Positions 33,339 to 42,061 of a DNA stretch of 49,101 nt are shown piece by piece. Made by a program: the position numbers and the translations under genes. Origin of the DNA: Opitutaceae bacterium (GTDB lineage Bacteria; Verrucomicrobiota; Verrucomicrobiia; Opitutales; Opitutaceae). The stretch's first letter is position 1, and each line of letters opens with the position of its first letter. The notes under the pieces are model-generated. The model saw nothing but the letters and a program-made list of their open reading frames with translations, ran no database searches and was not told the origin of the DNA. The stretch is taken from NCBI GenBank assembly GCA_028280945.1, contig JANQKV010000028.1:1-49101 (forward strand), in the 5' to 3' direction.

Positions 33339-34403
33339 ATGCCCAATCCTCCTCATCCCACCGCCACCCGCAGTGAAGTCGAAGCGGTTCTGCGATGCTC
33401 CTCCGATGCTCGCGAGATGCCCCTCTTCCTCCCCGCCATCTACGAACACAAAGCCGCCTTCATCGGCAGCACGCCTTCGGCCATTTCGCGCGATGCCGAT
33501 TTGTTTACCAAGGCCCTGCTAGCCGAATATGAGGCCATCGGACCGGACGCCCTCGCGATCGGTGTTGATGTTTACAACCTAGAAGCCGAGACCGTGGGCT
33601 GCACTGTCCACTTTTACGAGGGTGACGATACCTCCATTCCCGGCATCAAACCCGGCAATCACGTGATCAAGGTTGGTGACGACCTCACCAACGCTCCCCT
33701 GCCCAATCCGCTTACGGACGGCCGCATGCCCATCAATCTCGAGGCCACGCGCAACATCCGCCGCGAACTGGGCGACGACTTCTGGATCCGCGGCGCCATC
33801 TCCGGGCCGTTCTCCCTGGCCATTTCGCTGGTTGGAGCCGAGGACCTGTTTCTCGCCTGCCTCGATCAACCCGAATGGGTGGAGGACGTCCTCGCCTACT
33901 CCGGCCGCATCATCAAGGAGTTCTCCAAGGGCTACATTGATGCCGGCGCCGAGCTCATCGTTTTCGATTCGCAGGCTTCGCCCGAGCTTCTTTCTCCGAC
34001 CATGTATGAGGAGATCGTCCTGCCGGTTACCCAGGATCTGGTGAAGTGGTCGACTGAGCAAGGCGTGCGTGACCTGCCGCTCATCATCGGCGGCAACACC
34101 ACCCCCATCGCGGGGCTTCTCGCCGAATCCGGCGCCAACAACCTGTTGTGTGATTTCACCGCCGACTTCGACGAGTGGGCGGAAGTCTGCGAAGACAACG
34201 GCCGCGCCTTCCGTCGCAACATTTCCCCGCGCCTGATCGAGACCGCCACTCCCGATGAAGTCTACGAGGTGGCGGCCCGCGAGGCGGCCCGGGGCAAGGA
34301 CATCCCCGGCTTCATCCTTGGCACGGCCGTGGTCCCGTTCGGCTCTCCCACCGCCAACCTGCTCGCCATCAAACAAGCCATCATCGACAGCACCAACGCC
34401 TGA
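33339..34403 (+). CDS. Uroporphyrinogen decarboxylase-family methyltransferase (candidate methyltransferase I), zinc ligands absent
   Basis: A 354-aa TIM-barrel protein of the UroD/MtaA/MtbA/CmuA superfamily. Segments FWIRGAISGPFSLAISLVG, VFDSQASPELLSP and GNTTPIAGLLAESGANNL align with the methyltransferase branch. In MtaA and MtbA zinc is held by a HxC motif just before GNT and by a Cys near the C-terminus. Here the first reads LIIGGNT (Ile and Gly at the ligand positions) and the second FILGTAVVPFGSP (Ala for Cys), so all three ligands are lost. Immediate neighbours are a corrinoid protein (6 bp downstream) and methyl-transfer genes, so transfer of a substrate methyl to the corrinoid is the likely job. 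Substrate activation must differ from MtaA. Confidence 0.83.
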   Translation: MPNPPHPTATRSEVEAVLRCSSDAREMPLFLPAIYEHKAAFIGSTPSAISRDADLFTKALLAEYEAIGPDALAIGVDVYNLEAETVGCTVHFYEGDDTSIPGIKPGNHVIKVGDDLTNAPLPNPLTDGRMPINLEATRNIRRELGDDFWIRGAISGPFSLAISLVGAEDLFLACLDQPEWVEDVLAYSGRIIKEFSKGYIDAGAELIVFDSQASPELLSPTMYEEIVLPVTQDLVKWSTEQGVRDLPLIIGGNTTPIAGLLAESGANNLLCDFTADFDEWAEVCEDNGRAFRRNISPRLIETATPDEVYEVAAREAARGKDIPGFILGTAVVPFGSPTANLLAIKQAIIDSTNA

Positions 34404-34409
34404 TACCCC

Positions 34410-35054
34410 ATGCCTGACTACGCGCTTATCAATCAATACCTCTATGAAGGCAAAGCCAAGGACGTCGACCGCCTCGTGCGCGAAGCCTTGGATGAAGGCC
34501 GCCCCGTCGACGAGGTGCTCAACGAAGGCCTGATCGCCGGCATGTCCGTCGTCGGCGAGGACTTCAAATACAACGTGCTTTATGTGCCTGAGGTGCTCGT
34601 CGCCGCCCGGGCCATGAAGGCCGGCATGGCCGTGCTCAAGCCTCTGTTGGTGGCCGACGCCGAAAACAACCCGCCGCGCGGGACCGTCATCATGGGCACC
34701 GTGAAGGGTGACCTGCATGACATCGGCAAAAACCTCGTATCCATGATGGCCGAGGGCGCCGGGTTCAAAATCATCGACATCGGCGTCGATCAACCCGTCG
34801 AGAAATTCATGGAGGCGGCGCGCGAGCATCAGGCCCATATCGTGGGCATGTCCGCGCTGCTCACCACCACCATGCCCTATATGAAGACGGTGATTGATGC
34901 TTTCCGGGAGACCGAGGATTTGGCTGAAACCAGCATCGCCGTCGGAGGCGCTCCCGTGAACCGGATGTTCGCCGATGAAATTGAGGCTGATGGCTATGGC
35001 GCCGACGCCCCGTCGAGCGTGGAGCTGTTTCTCGATATGGTATCCGCAGCGTAA
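34410..35054 (+). CDS. Corrinoid (B12-binding) methyl-carrier protein
   Basis: A 214-aa protein of the MtaC/MtbC/MtmC and O-demethylase corrinoid-protein type. Residues 1-85 form the helical cap domain (PVDEVLNEGLIAGMSVVGE, VLYVPEVLVAARAMKAGM). Residues 90-214 form the Rossmann-like cobalamin domain. Its signature GDLHDIGKN has the lower axial His at residue 103, followed by SALLTTTM and VGGAPVN, which complete the DxHxxG-SxL-GG pattern. It would shuttle a methyl group on Co(I)/Co(III)-CH3 between the UroD-like protein and the pterin methyltransferase. It is tightly linked to both neighbours. Confidence 0.95.
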   Translation: MPDYALINQYLYEGKAKDVDRLVREALDEGRPVDEVLNEGLIAGMSVVGEDFKYNVLYVPEVLVAARAMKAGMAVLKPLLVADAENNPPRGTVIMGTVKGDLHDIGKNLVSMMAEGAGFKIIDIGVDQPVEKFMEAAREHQAHIVGMSALLTTTMPYMKTVIDAFRETEDLAETSIAVGGAPVNRMFADEIEADGYGADAPSSVELFLDMVSAA

Positions 35055-35077
35055 CTACGCTTCCTTCCGCTCCTTCC

Positions 35078-36670
35078 ATGGAAACGTTGCCCGAACGATT
35101 TGCCGACGCATCGCGTTTCCTGCTGGGCGTGGAGTTGGTCTCGACTCGGGGCACCGTGGTCGAAACCCGCGCGGCCAAGACCGTCGAATTTGCCGAAGCA
35201 CTCGCGGCGCACGACAACATCGACTGGGTGTCCATCACCGACAATGCCGGCGGCAATCCTCAGCTCGCTCCCGCCGCCCTCGGTGAACTCATTCGCTCGG
35301 AAGGTCGCGAGGTTGTGGTGCACCTCTCCTGCAAGGACTTCAATCGCAACGCCCTCGAATCCGAAGCCTGGCACCTCGCCACCCTCGGCCTTCACAACCT
35401 GCTCGCCCTGTCGGGCGACTACTCGGGCCGCGGTGTGAACGGCGGGGCCAAACCCGTCTTTGATATCGATGCCGTGGGCCTGCTTACCCTGCTCGCAAAG
35501 ATGAACGCGGGCATGGACGTGACCCGACCCGGCGCAAAACGAAACACCCGCCTGAATGCGACGCAGTTCTACTCCGGTTGCGTCGTCACCAACTTCAAGC
35601 TGCACGAAAACGAGGTCGTGCCCCAGTTGCTCAAACTGGAAAAGAAACTCGCCTGCGGCGCGCGTTGGATCGTGAACCAGATCGGTTATGACTCGCGCAA
35701 GATCCACGAGCTCGTCGGCTGGCTCGGGCAGCGGGGCTGGGGCCACATTCCGCTCATCGGCAATGTCTACGTGCTGAATCCGCGGGTCGCCAAACTGTTC
35801 CGCGCCCAAAAAATTCCCGGCGTTGTGGTGTCGGATGAGCTCGCCGAGATCTGCGAACAACACGCCTCCTCTCCGGACCGCGGCAAGGCCTTCTTCCTCG
35901 AACTCGCGGCCAAGCAACTCGCGGTCTATCGCGGGCTGGGCTACCGGGGCGGGTACCTCGGCGGCGTGCATCGGATCCATGATGTCGATCGCGTGCTGCA
36001 GATCGAAGCGAGCTTCGGGGAGGATGACTGGCGGGAGTTCGCTCGTGAGATCCGGTTCAGTCGTCCGGGCGAGTTTTTTTGTTATGAAGAGGACGAGGCG
36101 ACGGGCCTCGCCAATTTGGAGACCCTCAATCCCGTGCTCACCCAAACGGGCGACAAGACCCGCAACGTCACCTACAGCTACCGTTTCTCCAAGTTCGTGC
36201 ACGGCCTGATGTTCGAGGAAGGCCGCGGGCTTTGGAACACCGGCAAGAAACTCACCGCCAACGCCAAGGATCCCATGCAGGGGCCCGGGTGGATGCGGTT
36301 CATGGAGCATGCCGGCAAGTCCGCCATGTTCGGCTGCAAGGATTGTGGCGACTGCTCCCTGCCCGACATTGAGTTCCTCTGCCCGGAGTCCGCCTGTGCC
36401 AAGAACCAGCGCAATGGCCCCTGCGGCGGCACCCGCGACGGCCTGTGCGAAGTCGATGATTTCGAGTGCATTTGGTCACGCGCCTACGACCGGGCCAAAT
36501 TCGCCGGACGGGCGGAGCACCTGCTCGACCACGCCCCCGTGCTGCAGGACCAGCACCTGCGCGGCACTTCCAGCTGGGCCAATACGTGGCACGCCCGCGA
36601 CCATCTCGGCAACCCGGTTGAAGTCCCGGCGCCCTCCGACCCCATCCCCGTCACCGGCCGCAGCACCTGA
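35078..36670 (+). CDS. Methylenetetrahydrofolate reductase fused to a MetV-type C-terminal domain
   Basis: A 530-aa protein. Residues about 10-300 are the MTHFR (MetF) TIM barrel, with VSITDNAGGNPQLAP and a HLSCKDFNRNALESEAW folate/flavin region. Residues about 380-480 match the MetV-type MTHFR C-terminal domain, with a dense Cys cluster (CKDCGDC from residue 420, CPESACAKN, GPCGGT, GLCEVDDFEC), likely holding an Fe-S cluster or zinc. In acetogens MetF and MetV are usually separate; here they are one polypeptide. In this operon it would oxidise methyl-THF to methylene-THF (or the reverse). It sits between the corrinoid protein and the second methyltransferase. Confidence 0.9.
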   Translation: METLPERFADASRFLLGVELVSTRGTVVETRAAKTVEFAEALAAHDNIDWVSITDNAGGNPQLAPAALGELIRSEGREVVVHLSCKDFNRNALESEAWHLATLGLHNLLALSGDYSGRGVNGGAKPVFDIDAVGLLTLLAKMNAGMDVTRPGAKRNTRLNATQFYSGCVVTNFKLHENEVVPQLLKLEKKLACGARWIVNQIGYDSRKIHELVGWLGQRGWGHIPLIGNVYVLNPRVAKLFRAQKIPGVVVSDELAEICEQHASSPDRGKAFFLELAAKQLAVYRGLGYRGGYLGGVHRIHDVDRVLQIEASFGEDDWREFAREIRFSRPGEFFCYEEDEATGLANLETLNPVLTQTGDKTRNVTYSYRFSKFVHGLMFEEGRGLWNTGKKLTANAKDPMQGPGWMRFMEHAGKSAMFGCKDCGDCSLPDIEFLCPESACAKNQRNGPCGGTRDGLCEVDDFECIWSRAYDRAKFAGRAEHLLDHAPVLQDQHLRGTSSWANTWHARDHLGNPVEVPAPSDPIPVTGRST

Positions 36671-36718
36671 CCCAAGGTAATCCTCCCCCCCTTTATCCCT
36701 CCTCAGACGCATCCCGCC

Positions 36719-37684
36719 ATGAACACAGCATCCGAATCCTCCCCCACTCTCACCACCGTTCCCCAAACCAAAATAATCGGAGAGTTGATCAACAACGCTT
36801 ACGCCCGCGCCCGCCGCGCCTGGCAGGCTCAGGATGTCACGGGCTATCAACATCTCGCCAAGCTGCAGGCCGACGCCGGGGCCGAACTCGTCAACTTGAA
36901 TGTCGACGGCACGCAACGTGTCGCCGTTCGCGTCGAGGAGATGCTGGCCTTTCTGCCGAAGGTCATTCCGGCCATCCAGGAGGTTACCGACGTTTCCCTC
37001 AGTTTCGACAATCCCAACATCGCCTACCACCGTGCCTGCCTCGAGGTCTTTGATCGCGACAAGTCCCGCGGCAAGCCGTGCCTCAATTCCCTCGCCGCCT
37101 CCCGCGACGATCTTGATGATATGATCGCCCTGATCGGTGAGCACGACATGCGCTGCATCGTGATGGCCTCCGAATGCTTCCTGCCGGATGGCTCCACCAG
37201 CCAGAGCCTCGATCCGAAGGACAGCTATGAAACCGTGAAGCGCTTTGTTGATCTGCTCGTTACGAAAGCCAACCGCACCGTCGACGACATCATTGTCGAC
37301 CCCGGTCTCGCCCCCGTCGGCGCCGACACTTATGGCCTGGTCAACATCGGCCTCGATACCCTGAAACTCTGCAGCCAGGATCCGGAGCTCAAGGGCCTGC
37401 ACTACTCGGTGGGACTTTCCAACTTCGCGTGGGGCACGCCCAAGGCCGCCAAGCCGCTGCTCGAGCGCGCCTACCTCACCATCGCCGGTCGGCTTGGTCT
37501 CGACTACGCACTTGCCAATGTGGAAGCCAATTCCACTCCGCTCGAACCGGATCACCCGCTTGTCGCCGCCCTGGAAAGCGCTTTGGAAGAAGGCCGGCCG
37601 CAGGACGGTGAGTCCGTTGAGGAAGCGGGTTTCCGCCAAGCTGAAGCGGTCATGGAAATTTGCTCGGACTACATTGACGACTGA
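36719..37684 (+). CDS. Pterin-dependent methyltransferase (methyltransferase II, corrinoid to tetrahydrofolate)
   Basis: A 321-aa TIM barrel of the pterin-binding family (as in MetH, AcsE and MT II of O-demethylases). Characteristic segments are TKIIGELINNAYARAR at the start, NLNVDGTQRV, FDNPNIAYHRACLEVF, DIIVDPGLAPVGADTYG and HYSVGLSNFAWG. It would move the methyl group from the corrinoid protein to tetrahydrofolate in the cytosol, giving methyl-THF for the MetF-MetV fusion. The following amidohydrolase gene begins one base after its stop codon, indicating strong coupling. Confidence 0.92.
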   Translation: MNTASESSPTLTTVPQTKIIGELINNAYARARRAWQAQDVTGYQHLAKLQADAGAELVNLNVDGTQRVAVRVEEMLAFLPKVIPAIQEVTDVSLSFDNPNIAYHRACLEVFDRDKSRGKPCLNSLAASRDDLDDMIALIGEHDMRCIVMASECFLPDGSTSQSLDPKDSYETVKRFVDLLVTKANRTVDDIIVDPGLAPVGADTYGLVNIGLDTLKLCSQDPELKGLHYSVGLSNFAWGTPKAAKPLLERAYLTIAGRLGLDYALANVEANSTPLEPDHPLVAALESALEEGRPQDGESVEEAGFRQAEAVMEICSDYIDD

Positions 37685-37685
37685 G

Positions 37686-38987
37686 ATGGTCCCTTCTTCC
37701 GCCAGTCTAGCCGCCCAGCTTCAAGACCAGTTGGCCGAAGGCCATCCGGTGTGGTTGCAGGTGGGGCGACTGTTTACGGGACAGGACACTTCCGTCCCCG
37801 GCGAAGGGCACCTGGTGATCGACCGCGAAACGATTGGTTACGCGGGGAGTGCCGCGCCCCAGGTTGACAAGATCAGGCCCGGCCAAACCGGGCCGGATTT
37901 TCATCTGCCCAATCACACGGCTCTGCCGGGCATGACCGATGCCCATACGCATCTCTTTTTGGAAGGCGGCGAAACCGATACCGACGCCCGCTCGGCTTAC
38001 CTTAAACTCTCCCCCGAGGAACAACTGCAGCACGCGACCAACCGGCTGGAACGGCTCGTCGCCATGGGCATCACGGCGGTGCGTGAGGCCGGCGACAAAG
38101 TGGGCGTGGGCCTCACCCTGCAAGCCCGCTATCGCTCCGCCGCCCGCGGCATCATGCCCTACGTTGATGCGCCCGGCGCGGCCATCAATCACGAGAAGCG
38201 TTACGGCTCATTCATGGCCCGCCCCATGGAGGAGCAGGGCTCGCCCGCGGCAGCCGTAGCGGATCGGGTGACCGCCGGATCACACCGAATCAAGCTTCTT
38301 GCCACGGGGATCATCAATTTTGCCAAAGGCACCGTAACGGCGAAACCTCAGATGCCGGCCGATGAGCTCACTGCGTTCGTTTCGGCCGCCCGCGGGCACG
38401 GCCAACAGACGATGGTGCACTGCTCCGGCAACGATGGGGTCGACAATTGTATCGCCGCCCGCGTGGATACGGTCGAGCACGGCTACTTCATCGATCGCGA
38501 GCAGTTGGCGCGTATCCGCGATTTGGATATGGTCTGGGTCCCCACCATCGCCCCCGTGCAGTTCCAATTCGAACACCCCGAGTGCGTCGGATGGAGCCCG
38601 GAGGTGTGCGACAATCTTCGCCGCATCGTCGACGACCACAAAACCCACCTCGCTCACGCCCTGGAAATCGGCGTGCGGGTGGTGGCGGGCAGCGATGCGG
38701 GCTCCCACGGCGTCGCGCACGGCTGGGGCTTTATTCGTGAACTCGAACTGATGCAGGATGCCGGGCTCTCCGCCACCCAGGTGCTCCACACGGCGACCGG
38801 GGCGGGAGTCGATCGCATGGGCTACGCGGAACGTTTTGGGGTGCTGGCCGCCGACGCCAAAGCTCGCCTCATTCTCACCTCCCACGACGTGCTTTCCTCC
38901 GTTTCTCATCTCCGCGACAAAAAAATCGTAGTCTTTGACGGCGCCGCTTTTGGCGCCCATGAACCTGAGTCGGTGCCCGGCCTCTAA
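37686..38987 (+). CDS. Amidohydrolase (imidazolonepropionase/prolidase-like subgroup)
   Basis: A 433-aa cytosolic metal hydrolase. The metal-site set is complete: HxH in TDAHTHLF (His 87 and 89), Lys in HRIKLLATG, His in TMVHCSG, His in VEHGYF and Asp 337 in AGSDAGSHG. Enzymes of this group open cyclic amides, lactams or dipeptides. In this operon it could process the methylated substrate. Because no FolD or formyl-THF enzyme is present, it could alternatively work on a folate C1 intermediate, which is speculation. It starts one base after the pterin methyltransferase and ends 11 bp before the RACo-like gene. Confidence 0.82.
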   Translation: MVPSSASLAAQLQDQLAEGHPVWLQVGRLFTGQDTSVPGEGHLVIDRETIGYAGSAAPQVDKIRPGQTGPDFHLPNHTALPGMTDAHTHLFLEGGETDTDARSAYLKLSPEEQLQHATNRLERLVAMGITAVREAGDKVGVGLTLQARYRSAARGIMPYVDAPGAAINHEKRYGSFMARPMEEQGSPAAAVADRVTAGSHRIKLLATGIINFAKGTVTAKPQMPADELTAFVSAARGHGQQTMVHCSGNDGVDNCIAARVDTVEHGYFIDREQLARIRDLDMVWVPTIAPVQFQFEHPECVGWSPEVCDNLRRIVDDHKTHLAHALEIGVRVVAGSDAGSHGVAHGWGFIRELELMQDAGLSATQVLHTATGAGVDRMGYAERFGVLAADAKARLILTSHDVLSSVSHLRDKKIVVFDGAAFGAHEPESVPGL

Positions 38988-38998
38988 CCTGATTCACC

Positions 38999-40645
38999 AT
39001 GGGCAAAAAAGTAACCATCAACCAGCGGGTAGGTTCGTTCGAAGTCGGCCAGTCTCTTTTTGACATCGGCGAATCCCTGGGCGTCGCCGTGCCGTCGTCT
39101 TGCCGCGGGCAGGGCAAGTGCCGCGAGTGCATGATGGAGATCACGACGGGAATGGAAAGTCTCTCTCCTCCGGTTCCCGAGGAAGAGCACTTGCCGGACG
39201 ATTTTCGCCTCTCCTGCTGCACCCGCCTCACCGATGTTGTTGGCGAAGTGCAGGCGCACACCATGCGCCGGGCCCAGATTAACATCGAGGAAGGCGCCAT
39301 GAACCTTCCGCCGGAAGCCGCGCTCTTAAACTACGACCCGGCCATCACGCGCGATGGCGACCGCATCCTTTGCGAGGGGCGGGAAATTGCCCGTTCCAAC
39401 GGTCCGATCCTGGGCCTTTCGATCGACATTGGCACGACCACCGTGGTGATTCGGGCGGTCGATTTGGAGACGGGCAAAATCGTGGCCAGCACGTCGTTGG
39501 AAAACCCCCAGCGTTTCGGCGGCACCGATGTGATGTCCCGGATTCAATACGACACCGACCATCCGGGGCGCCTGCTTCAGCGCACGCTGCTGGGCTACCT
39601 CACCCGCGCCATCCGCCAACTCCCGGTTGAGACCGACAACATTTTTGAGATCGTCGTGGCGGGCAACCCCACCATGCGGGACCTGTTCCTTGGTCTCAGC
39701 GTCTACACGATCGGCCAGCGCCCCTACCAGTCGCTGACGGAAAAAGCCTGGAAAGACGGCGAAGCCGCAACGACCGCAGTCTCGAAGCCCGCCAAATCGC
39801 TTCGCCTGCCCTGCCACCCCGAGGCGCGGATTTATGCCCTGCCCGTGGTCAGCGGGCATGTGGGCGGCGATGCGGCCGCCTGTCTGCTCGCGGTCGCCGG
39901 CGACCGCACCGACGAGCTGATTGCCATCATGGACATCGGCACCAACACCGAAGTGTTCATGGGCAATCGCGAGCGCATGCTGGCCGCCTCTTGTCCCGCG
40001 GGTCCCGCCTTCGAAGGCCGCGCCATCAGCCGCGGCATGCCGGGTCTGCCCGGAGCGATCGAAAAGGTGCACATCGATGACGAGGGATCCGTCACATCGA
40101 CGGTGATCGGCGGCGGCCCGGCCGAAGGCATCTGTGGCTCGGGGCTCATTTCGTTGCTGGCGGAAATGAAACGCACCGAGTTGATGAACGCTTATGGTCG
40201 CTTCGAGGATGAGGAACCTGCTTTTGTGGTGGATGAGGAGGCGGGCATCGAGTTCCGGGAAAGTGACGTCAATGAGCTCGCCCAAGCCAAAGGTGCCAAT
40301 GTCTCCGGTCTTCGCATTGTTGCCCAAGCCTACGGCGTTTCCTTGGCCGACGTGGACAAGTTCTATCTCGCGGGTGGATTCGGGCGTCATCTGGACATCG
40401 AAGCTTCGAAGGAAATCGGACTGATTCCCGACCTGCCCGAGGAAAAAATCGTGCGCATCGGCAACGCCGCGATCGAAGGGGCCACGCTGGCGCTGTTGTC
40501 GCTCACACGGCGCCGCGAACTGGAGAAATTCATCCAGGACATCGAGCACATCGAGCTGGAGACCAATCCGCAGTTCTTCGACCACTTCGTCGAAGGCTGC
40601 CAATTCCAACGATTCGGCACGGAAACCGAGGAGGCACTCACATGA
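38999..40645 (+). CDS. RACo-type corrinoid reductive activator (ferredoxin domain + ASKHA ATPase)
   Basis: A 548-aa protein. Residues 1-85 form a [2Fe-2S] ferredoxin domain with Cys 35, 41, 44 and 73 or 74 (C-x5-C-x2-C-x28-C). The remainder is the DUF4445/ASKHA part, with LGLSIDIGTTTVVIRAVD near residue 138, the segment IAIMDIGTNTEVFMGN near 310 and YLAGGFGRHLD near 458. These proteins use ATP hydrolysis to drive reduction of inactive Co(II) corrinoid to Co(I), restoring methyltransferase activity. It matches the activating enzyme of acetogen O-demethylases and RACo of the Wood-Ljungdahl pathway. Its stop overlaps the next start by four bases. Confidence 0.93.
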   Translation: MGKKVTINQRVGSFEVGQSLFDIGESLGVAVPSSCRGQGKCRECMMEITTGMESLSPPVPEEEHLPDDFRLSCCTRLTDVVGEVQAHTMRRAQINIEEGAMNLPPEAALLNYDPAITRDGDRILCEGREIARSNGPILGLSIDIGTTTVVIRAVDLETGKIVASTSLENPQRFGGTDVMSRIQYDTDHPGRLLQRTLLGYLTRAIRQLPVETDNIFEIVVAGNPTMRDLFLGLSVYTIGQRPYQSLTEKAWKDGEAATTAVSKPAKSLRLPCHPEARIYALPVVSGHVGGDAAACLLAVAGDRTDELIAIMDIGTNTEVFMGNRERMLAASCPAGPAFEGRAISRGMPGLPGAIEKVHIDDEGSVTSTVIGGGPAEGICGSGLISLLAEMKRTELMNAYGRFEDEEPAFVVDEEAGIEFRESDVNELAQAKGANVSGLRIVAQAYGVSLADVDKFYLAGGFGRHLDIEASKEIGLIPDLPEEKIVRIGNAAIEGATLALLSLTRRRELEKFIQDIEHIELETNPQFFDHFVEGCQFQRFGTETEEALT

Positions 40646-41214
40646 TCCTGCACTGTGATGATGCCCCGGCAGTTGAAGTTGACGATGCCACTTTCAAGCG
40701 GTTTCTGCGGTTCCCTCCGACCAGGGAGTTCGAGGACACCCTGGCCGACAACGCGCAGTGGGCCCGGGACTGGTTTGCCGAAAACGCCCACCCCTGGGTC
40801 ATTGCCCTCGAAGCCAACGAAGCCATCCGTGAACTCGTCCCCGAGATTTCGGCCGCCGCCAGTGATTCTGTTGCCGTCGTGGTGGCAAGTGCCGGCCCCG
40901 AAGCCGAACAACATGCGGCCGAGCGCTGGGACAAAGACGAGCCCGACCGCTACTACTTCCTGGAGTGTCTCGCCGCCGCGGTCGTCGATCACCTGCTGAC
41001 CCGCACGCGGAACGCATTCGGCACCAGCCGACATGTATCCCCCGGCTATCCGAACTGGGGCATAGAGGCCAATCATCCACTGCTGGCCTCCATCAAATCC
41101 ACGGTCGATTTACCGGGACCGCTCGACGTCCTCAGCTCCGGCATGTTGATGCCCAAAAAGTCGCAAATCGCCGTCTTTGCTCATGAGGTCCTGCCCACTT
41201 CTTTCACCCGATGA
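40642..41214 (+). CDS. Stand-alone methionine-synthase-type B12-activation-domain protein
   Basis: A 190-aa protein. Segment SRHVSPGYPNWGIEANHPL near residues 131-149 resembles the R-x-SPGYP core of the MetH activation domain, and SSGMLMPKKSQIAVFA near residues 166-181 matches its later conserved loop. In MetH this domain binds AdoMet and re-methylates oxidised Co(II). Here it is a separate protein coupled (ATGA overlaps) to the RACo gene before it and the Cys-rich protein after it. It may help bind or reactivate the corrinoid protein; whether it binds AdoMet is unknown. No further domain is seen. Confidence 0.75.
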   Translation: MILHCDDAPAVEVDDATFKRFLRFPPTREFEDTLADNAQWARDWFAENAHPWVIALEANEAIRELVPEISAAASDSVAVVVASAGPEAEQHAAERWDKDEPDRYYFLECLAAAVVDHLLTRTRNAFGTSRHVSPGYPNWGIEANHPLLASIKSTVDLPGPLDVLSSGMLMPKKSQIAVFAHEVLPTSFTR

Positions 41215-41666
41215 ACGATACTGGATCCGCATCCTACCGGTTCACCCCCCGCGTCCTGAAACGATGGGCCACCCGTAATTTGCAACTCATTCCCACGGTC
41301 AGCGGCGGCCACGAGGCTATTTTTCGTTTTCAAGGCAGCACCTGTGGCAACATCGAGTTCACCCTGCTCTATTACGTGACCCTGGGCAAAGCTGAGTCCG
41401 GTCACGAGATCCAATGGATGCGGTGCCGGCCGGAACCGCACGGCGATGGCCACACCCGCATGTGCTGCTGGCGCGAAAGTGATGCCATGGTGGTCGAGTG
41501 GATGCGCAACGAAACCCCCTTGCTTGGTCGCCCGCTCGATGAGGCGGTCAGCTGGCAGCCCAACACCTCAGCTTCCGGCTGCTTGTGCCACGTCGACGGC
41601 CGTGAACACAAATGGAGCGCCGTGCTCCAAACCATCCACTTTGCCCTGAATCAAACCACGTCATGA
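41211..41666 (+). CDS. Cys-containing small protein, possibly divergent NifU/IscU-like
   Basis: A 151-aa protein joined by four-base overlaps to both neighbours. It has Cys in STCGNIEF, MRCRPE, RMCCW and SGCLCH. The order of elements resembles Fe-S scaffold proteins of the NifU/IscU fold: a CGN in place of CGD, a helix VVEWMRNETPLLGRPLDEA in place of the conserved K-G-x-x-L-DEA segment, and a terminal helix SAVLQTIHFAL. The third IscU Cys (in HCS) is replaced by Trp. This is a weak pattern match; it could also be an unrelated corrinoid or metal accessory protein. A role in maturing the RACo or MetV Fe-S centres would be consistent with location. Confidence 0.5.
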   Translation: MNDTGSASYRFTPRVLKRWATRNLQLIPTVSGGHEAIFRFQGSTCGNIEFTLLYYVTLGKAESGHEIQWMRCRPEPHGDGHTRMCCWRESDAMVVEWMRNETPLLGRPLDEAVSWQPNTSASGCLCHVDGREHKWSAVLQTIHFALNQTTS

Positions 41667-42010
41667 AAACCGAACTCGCTCCCCTCAACCCCGACATCGA
41701 AGCCGCCCTCCGCCCCGAGAAGAATGACCGCTCCGGCGTGGGGGTGCATTACGCCGACGCGTTTCTAAAGCCGCTCAAGAAGAAGATCGAACTGCCCGAC
41801 GGCACCAAGTTTTCCGCCAAGCGGCGGGGGCTCAAAATCACCATGGCTCTCGGCACCAACAAAGGCGAGGGCCTGCTCCGCCGCATCGACAACGGGCCCG
41901 ATCCGAAAAACATGTTCCAGGGTGCCATCGAGGAGGCCTCGGCTCAGATCGGGGTAAAACTTCACGTTGAAGACGGAAAGATTTGGCTCGAATACGAGCC
42001 CGCCTCCTGA
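41663..42010 (+). CDS. Small cytosolic protein of unknown function in demethylase operon
   Basis: A 115-aa protein whose ATG at 41663 overlaps the preceding stop (ATGA). It is rich in Lys, Asp and Glu, with no Cys and no signal or membrane segment. It contains a basic middle (LKPLKKKIELPDGTKFSAKR) and a C-terminal alpha/beta part (EEASAQIGVKLHVEDGKIWL). I recognise no family. Its position between the Cys-rich protein and the TIM-barrel gene, with tight coupling, suggests a dedicated role in the system. Confidence 0.65.
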   Translation: MKTELAPLNPDIEAALRPEKNDRSGVGVHYADAFLKPLKKKIELPDGTKFSAKRRGLKITMALGTNKGEGLLRRIDNGPDPKNMFQGAIEEASAQIGVKLHVEDGKIWLEYEPAS

Positions 42011-42061
42011 TCGTGCCGATCCCGCGATCAACCACGCTCACCTCAACCCTGCCGCCCCGTC

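Noticed and set aside
34994-36310. A 438-codon open frame opposite the MetF-MetV gene
   Set aside because: Antisense to a gene with clear domain motifs; translation is low complexity.
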